DNA from: Gnetum montanum
Lineage: Eukaryota; Streptophyta; Gnetopsida; Gnetales; Gnetaceae
NCBI GenBank assembly: GCA_015680685.1
Contig: MNCI01009412.1
Span: 468,588 to 532,587, forward strand
Length of the DNA stretch: 64,000 nucleotides
Direction of reading: 5' to 3'
Shown piece after piece: positions 58,137 through 64,000 of the stretch; positions within the stretch are counted from its first letter, which is position 1; every line of letters begins with the position of its first letter. The notes under the pieces are model-generated. The model saw only the letters and a program-made list of their open reading frames with translations, ran no database searches and was not told the origin of the DNA. Position numbers and translations under genes: made by a program.

Positions 58137-59985
58137 TGATGAAAAAAGTGATGCTATAAAACCAAAAGAATCCATGAAAAACAATTTTAATCCTAAATCC
58201 ACAAGCCTCAGAAGAACTTGGAGCATCTTACATGGTCTTTTTTATCACCTAAGAACCTAGAAAATCTATTACCAAATGCAGTAAACAAAAATGGATTGTA
58301 ACATATGGAACAATGATTTAACACTGAACCAAGAATAGATAGAGGGGGAACAATGTAGCCAAAAAAATTACAAACTTTATATTAAATGTTATCAAACAAA
58401 TTGTGTAAAGTAGAGGTTTAGAGATTACAAATCATTGGCATTAAAAGCCTAAGAACATAAATAATTTAGATATCTCTCTATAATTATCACTTAAAATCTA
58501 GTGTAGGTAGGTATCGTATGTTTTCCAACTAAATCTACATTTATCTATCCTTATTGATTTTCTTCAAAATGAATGCTAGTATATATTCTCTCTTCTCTAC
58601 TAATTCATTACTAGGAAAGGCTATAAAAGCCTATAAGAATTTGTAACAATGCTATGCTAATTTACCAAAACTAATCTTCTCTTCTTGGAAACTTTTCTTC
58701 CATGTGTGTCAAAAAGATCTACAAAAAGGTCCAAAAAATGATGTTGAATTTGACTTAAATAGGCCTTGAATTTTCTACTTTTATGTTGGTTACATTTTTC
58801 ACATGCTTGTTGAACAATCACATAGAATTTTTGGATCATTTTTATTGCCCAGAACTATAACCTATGGGCCACCAACATTTTTTTAACTTTTTTCCCTACA
58901 CATGGCAACATTTTTAATATTTTAGCTCAAATATAGTGGAACAATGAAAGTCATAGCTTGTGTGACTATGTGGGTAATGAATTTCATTTTACAAGTTAAA
59001 AATGGTCAAGAATTTTGCTAAAACAAGCCCATAAGGTAACATTTTTTAAGGGAAATCAAATCATTTATATCTGCTCTTGAATCTAATCAAATTACGTGAC
59101 AAGAATTTGGTTACTAGGCTTCATTGTTTACAACATAAATTTTCCTTGAGGTGTTTTACTACATAAATAAGATAAGAGCTAGTCACCTTTTCTAATTCTA
59201 ATTTGGGCCTCCTTGCTATCAACATTTCTATGTTTTCATATTAGAGGTTGGGAAGCTCCATATATTTAGTCATCTCTCCAATTTGCAACTCATCAAACAA
59301 ATATTTATTAGTTTGTATGCATTGAGGCCATTAAAAAATGTCTACCACACATCATCTCTTTGTTGGAGTTGTTGAAGGATTTTGTTGAGCTAGCAAAAGT
59401 CTGCATCTAAGTTACCTTTGTTGTTATCTTCATTGTAGAGATGTCAACTCATTTGTGATAGACCTATGAATCGTATTCATGAAGGAAAAATTCAAACTCA
59501 AAAAGATCATCAAGACAATAAATGATTAGATCCAAATTTAATTGAAGCTCCATAGTTATCATTGTTACTCATAAGTAAACTAGATGTCCTCATCCTAACT
59601 TCTAATCTTAAATCCAAAGGTGGAAACAAATGATTAAAAGAAATTAAAAACATAGATAGTTTACATAAATGTTAGAAGATTACAAAGAAAATGTCAACTA
59701 ATGTGTGACTCAACTCTACTATCTTTACAATGTAGCAACTTTATATCCTCATAAGAAATCAATAGTTGCTAATTATCACAAAGTCTTAATAGTCTTCCTC
59801 AATGAATTTCAATATAAGAACTTAAGAAGGAATTTAATTTAGCATGGGTTTCTTTAGGTTTTGGCAAAACTCCCTAGGAAACATATAACTTCTTCATGTA
59901 TGCTAAAGAATACTTGACTAAAATTAGGAAAATCATTATTTGAGAAAGTTAATTTACATCAAAAAAATTTGATGGTAACCAGTTA
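58137..59985 (-). repeat. probable Element D 5' LTR
   Basis: The inner end at 58137 is set by the primer-binding site. The outer end near 59985 is a guess from the weak match of 'aaatttgatggtaaccag' to the reverse complement of the LTR start and from the expected length of about 1.85 kb. I could not follow homology through the middle. Confidence 0.4.
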
Positions 59986-60708
59986 CAAGGTATCAAACTA
60001 TATCGTATTCTCTATGTTCTTCAATGACCGATTTAGATCACCTCACTGATGTAGATCAATATCTTGATTTCTTTGCAAGGTACTTTTTCTTGTAATTTAA
60101 TATTATTAATCCTTTTCATGCCAACTATGAGGAGAAATATGTTTTGTATCAATTTTCATCAATCTCATGATCACCTACAATAAAAAATCATAATAAAGCA
60201 ATTAGTACTTATCAATAGTCATCACAAAAATCAATGATCTTTGATAAAGTAAAATAGTAAAATAATTATAAAGTTAAGCCTTTAACAAGTTAAAAAATAG
60301 AATAATTGAGGGTTCAACATAGTCCCCAACTAGCCTTTGTCTAGTGCATGACCAAGTGTGGTAGAAAGAAAATGATTAAATTTCCAATATGTATAAATTA
60401 TTGACCTGCATAACATGGCTAGCAAAGTAGCTAATAAAAAAAGTTGAAGCTAATATTTAATATATATATTGACATCTCATTCATGCTTGTATCCATATCA
60501 AAAGAAATCAATTTATATCATAGTATAATTGAATGATGATATATCTATAAAAAAACAAAAAGACCATTAACCATTAAAAATATAGCATAGTCTCAATTCT
60601 TGAAATTAAGAATTAAATGATCCATGCATCACTATAATGTCTACACAACCATATAAACAAATAAAAAGAAGATGAAACTTAAGGCAAGGATTAAACCTCT
60701 GATCCTCC
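59986..60708. other. AT-rich spacer, nothing recognised
   Basis: No coding frame or clear repeat on either strand. Confidence 0.4.
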
Positions 60709-61806
60709 CTACACCTCCATATCTTCTTTGAAATGAGAGGGCTCTACCCCTTCATCATCATCCTATATTTGAGGGTGGACATGTTTTTCAATGTTTGTCA
60801 TCCTCTTGTCCATGGTAATGATGGTTGAGCTAACCCTCTTTAGCATTATCAAGATCTCATGATGGGTAGACTAAACCTCATGAAGCTAGTTGCAAACATC
60901 ATCTTTGAACTTCCAAACTACATTGGCGTCAAGTGTCAATGAGGAGCCGAGATCATTCAATTCCTTTAAAAATGGACCAACCTTTGTATAAATCTTCAAA
61001 TGGATCATCCTTTTTGAGGATTCTAAGGTACACCTTCATTTCAATTTGAAGCTCTAGAACTTTACACTTCTAAAAAATTATAGAGATGAGGAATGAGAAG
61101 AAAGGCTTCAAAGAATCATAATTATAATGATAAATAAGATACCTAATTAAGAGATAAGTAAAATTTTCTTCCTCCCCAAGCTTTAAGACATTCATCATAC
61201 AAAGCATAGAACCAACCACATAGGTTGTCTGTGTGGATGGTATGATGTTCATAACAGTCATTCATTCCATCACATAGTGTTTTGGCCAAAGGTTTATGAA
61301 ATGTAAACCTTGTGCCTACAATTTTCCAAACTCAAACTCATCAATGAATTGGTGGAAGTGACAATACTTCTCTTCTGTGCTTACCTTAGGCTAGAAAATG
61401 TCATGCCCCCTAGCTAGCACTCCAACCCACTCCTACAATTTGGACACCATTACTTTTATGTATGTCTTCTTAATGGAGGACACCAAATAACATTCCATGG
61501 GATCTAAGAGGTATGGATTGAGATTCTTGTAGAATTCCAAGACCTTCTCTTGCATATAACAGTTGATGGGGGTTAAATAAAGGCCCCATACCGCATTGTC
61601 TCTAGCTACTAGCACACCACCACATCCATATGGTTAAACCACTTAGAGTAATCAACCTCATGATGCTTAAAAGAAATTTTCAAGCATTCACTTCTCAATG
61701 CCTATAATAGAACCAAAACATTAAATATATTAAAATTATTGGTTATTTCTTCGATAAACTCCATGCTTACCTTTGCCTACTTCTCTGCACTAGAGGATTT
61801 AGCCAT
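60709..61806 (-). pseudogene. retroelement-associated plant protein pseudogene ('putative plant transposon protein'-like)
   Basis: About 366 codons on minus from an ATG at 61806 (MAKSSSAEK) to a stop at 60709-60711, with some in-frame stops and shifts. Order: ALRSECLKISFKHHEVDYSKWF; VLEFYKNLNPYLLDPMECYL with SSIKKTYIKVMVSKL; then EFEFGKL and IIPSTQTTYVVGSMLCMMNVL; a C-terminal coiled-coil-like stretch ILIMLKRVSSTIITMDKRMT, NIEKHVHPQI and an acidic end DDDEGVEPSHFKEDMEV. The pattern 'EFY-NL--------S-------I--M---L' followed by a helical block and a coiled coil is how I know the plant proteins often annotated as putative plant transposon protein, which ride in Tat-type retroelements. It does not align well with the antisense genes of A and B. 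Orphan, no RT next to it in the window. Confidence 0.5.
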
Positions 61807-61989
61807 TTTATACTAGGGTAAGAGCTAGGCATAGAAGAAGAAAAAAAATTATCATTCCATCCTTAATCCAAAAAGAATTAGTTGTAGTGGGTAAGAAAGC
61901 CTTAACTTATAGAAGGAACCATCAGGATCGAATGGTGGGGCTTGCACATGGTCATGGACACCTCACTATCTGGCCATGGTTTTGCATGA

Positions 61990-64000
61990 AGAAGCATTAC
62001 TTGTTTAATAAAAAAAGATGAAAAATTTAAGGTCCTAATTTGAAGAGAAATAAGAGGTTTGAATTTTGTAATGAGGATTTTAGATAATCATTATCTATCC
62101 TAGTGAGATGGTGGCTTTAGACCATCCACTATCTAATTGTTACTATTATTTCTTTTAGAATTTTAACAATATTAATTTTCATCATGGTATTGATCTGGAT
62201 TGATACAAATTACATGAAATTTCATCAATGAATTGATATAGATTAATAATCAAAATGTTAAGGCTTCTAATATACTGATTTTCATTTTGGTCATGCTGAT
62301 AACATATGAGATACTTGAAAAAATTTCAGTCTTTTAGATTCTCATTGATATAGTTGACATGAATTAATACTTTTGAATAACATATGAAAATTTATCAAGG
62401 TTGTGTTATTTAGATGCAAGATATTTAGTCAAATTTATTCTTCCTTGATTCATATTTATTAAATCAATATCTCTATTACTTCACATCTTAATTTAAATTG
62501 ATAAAACCAACAATTATATTGATAACCTAAATTTTGTTTATGACATATAAATTCATATTGCTAGAATTTATATACCTTGAGGACATTAGACACATGATGT
62601 CTCTTGATATGGCTAATTCTAGAAGGTTTGGGTTTCTAGTACTAACCTCTATGGACAATGATGCCTCGATATCCTAAGTACTCTATACTTATTACTTGAC
62701 ATCGCGTGACATTATACACATTGATAGTAGAGTGATAATTTTTTTAGTTCATAATATATAAAATGTCATTTCTTTTTTCACTAATAATGATTACTTCTTA
62801 TTATTTGGATAGGAATCCACATATAACTCTATTAGGAAATCCCTTCCTATGATTAATTTTCCTAGACATCACTTCATAAGAATTGCTTCACTTAGTGCAA
62901 GAATGTCTTACAAATTCAAGGTCTTTTCCTTTCCTAAGTTTTAAGGATTTGAGATGCATTTCTTACATCAAACTCATTTCCTAACATTCTCTTAGATTAG
63001 TTTCCATGTTGATTATATCCTACTATCCTTTCAATTTGAAGTTGGTTATTCCTCCACCCTAATTAAACTAGGATATGTTTCATATCTAGGTTAATTAGTT
63101 AGAAGATTTATTGAGTAAATGGAAATTGGGCTAGCCAAGAGGATATACCAAAAAGAAAAAAATGTTATGGGTTTTATATATCCTTCAATATGCATAGAAT
63201 ACTAGTACACTTGGGCCTTGCAAATGTTAGTATCCTTAATATGCTCTTTCATAGTAGGGATCTCCACCACTAACACCTATTGAGAACATAATGAGAAACA
63301 CATGTAAGATCCTAGAGCCAAAATTACCAATAGACATAATAGATGATAACAAAATAAAAATTATCAGGGATATATTCAAAAATATAGGACCAAAAATAGA
63401 AATAGACAATACCTTTTAAGATATGAATTAAAATTAAGAAAATGATAAAATAAGCCAAGTAAGCTAGATGGTCAAAAATGAAAGGAGGTAGTAAAATATC
63501 TCTTGAGATAAGTTAATCTAATTTGTCCAATGTCATACCCTAGATAAAAAGTGATAGCATAGAGAATAAGTATGAGAAACTACTACTCTACCCATAAACA
63601 CTCTTCTTATGAAAAGAGGTTCTTAATGGATGCTAGAAATTATGAGTGTTGGTATTTTCCCAATCGTAAGATTCTTATGGAAGTGTGGCCCTATTCATGA
63701 TTGAAAGTTCTTGTGGGACCCTTTGCTCATATTGGTAATTTCTTTTGTTTTCTTTCTTATTTTTCTCCTTTTTAATTGAAATCAGATAACAAGACCTTCT
63801 TCAATCATGAGGTTCATATGAGCGAAAAAGTTCTCTTTGAATAAATTTAATGTATTTCTCACTTGGATGTTGGTTAAGATTCTTATGCTGGTGTCACCTT
63901 TATGGCTAGTCCCAATATGAAACACCCCTTTCTCCTTATTGACTTATCCAGGAAAGTAATTACTAAAACCAATCATTAGTGCACAAGAACCAAACCTAGT
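61990..64000. other. right-end AT-rich sequence without recognised features
   Basis: Both strands were scanned. There is no long frame, no RT, gag or LTR start word, no RNA gene and no tandem array that I can support. Confidence 0.4.

Larger units (their letters stand above)
53962..59985 (-). mobile_element. Element D: gag-protease part of a minus-strand Gypsy element
   Basis: On minus: probable 5' LTR (59985-58137), primer-binding site (58111-58130), leader, gag, gag-protease linker, protease and tail, ending at 53962. No RT, RNase H or integrase of this copy follows; Copia debris and unassigned DNA lie below. Gag, zinc-knuckle and tail match Elements A and B. Confidence 0.7.

Overview
This window reads as nuclear DNA of a land plant, most likely a seed plant with a large, repeat-rich genome. 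The evidence is a broken LRR receptor-kinase fragment of plant type at the left end, plant-type Ty3/Gypsy LTR retrotransposons of the non-chromodomain Tat/Ogre-like group filling most of the rest, a Copia fragment, and GT-AG introns with plant-like signals. Nothing bacterial is present (no operons, ribosome binding sites or CRISPR), and I see no intact host gene. Nearly every coding segment is broken by stops, many of them TAA or TAG where related copies have Gln, and by frameshifts, so this is old silenced repeat DNA.

Layout. 1-1570: host-derived sequence with an EFR-like LRR fragment and a 172-codon hypothetical frame, both minus. 1570-15206: Element A, a minus-strand Gypsy element cut off at its pol end (no integrase core or 3' LTR). 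15207-16263: the 5' leader of another minus copy (Element Z). 16264-34707: Element B, the most complete copy, plus strand, with 5' LTR, gag, protease, RT, RNase H, integrase, polypurine tract and a 3' LTR truncated at its far end. 34708-36345: a minus-oriented LTR of the same family joined tail to tail to B's 3' LTR. 36346-46570: Element C, plus, without gag and protease but with pol and 3' LTR. 46571-51500: Copia-type debris on minus. 51515-53960: a 51-bp tandem repeat and unassigned DNA. 53962-59985: Element D, minus, with gag, protease and a probable 5' LTR. 60709-61806: a pseudogene resembling retroelement-associated plant proteins. 61990-64000: nothing recognised.

The most interesting feature is shared by Elements A and B. 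Between protease and reverse transcriptase, where a Gypsy polyprotein would normally run straight on, each carries a module of roughly 6 kb holding a gene on the opposite strand. In Element A this gene can be read as eight exons joined by seven GT-AG introns, coding for roughly 1,070 residues. Element B carries a recognisably homologous antisense gene with matching protein segments, matching intron positions where I could check, and a stop codon at the same place. On the gag side the module is bordered by arrays of a 27-bp motif containing TTTAA-GTCAT, and single or double copies of the same motif lie on the pol side. Antisense introns would not be removed from the element's own sense RNA, so an antisense gene could keep its introns through rounds of retrotransposition. 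Element C keeps the pol-side part of the module region, filled there by a satellite-like repeat of about 190 bp.

These conclusions come from reading translated frames and comparing copies within the window; no database search was run. Family names rest on recognised motifs, and boundaries marked approximate could move by tens of bases.
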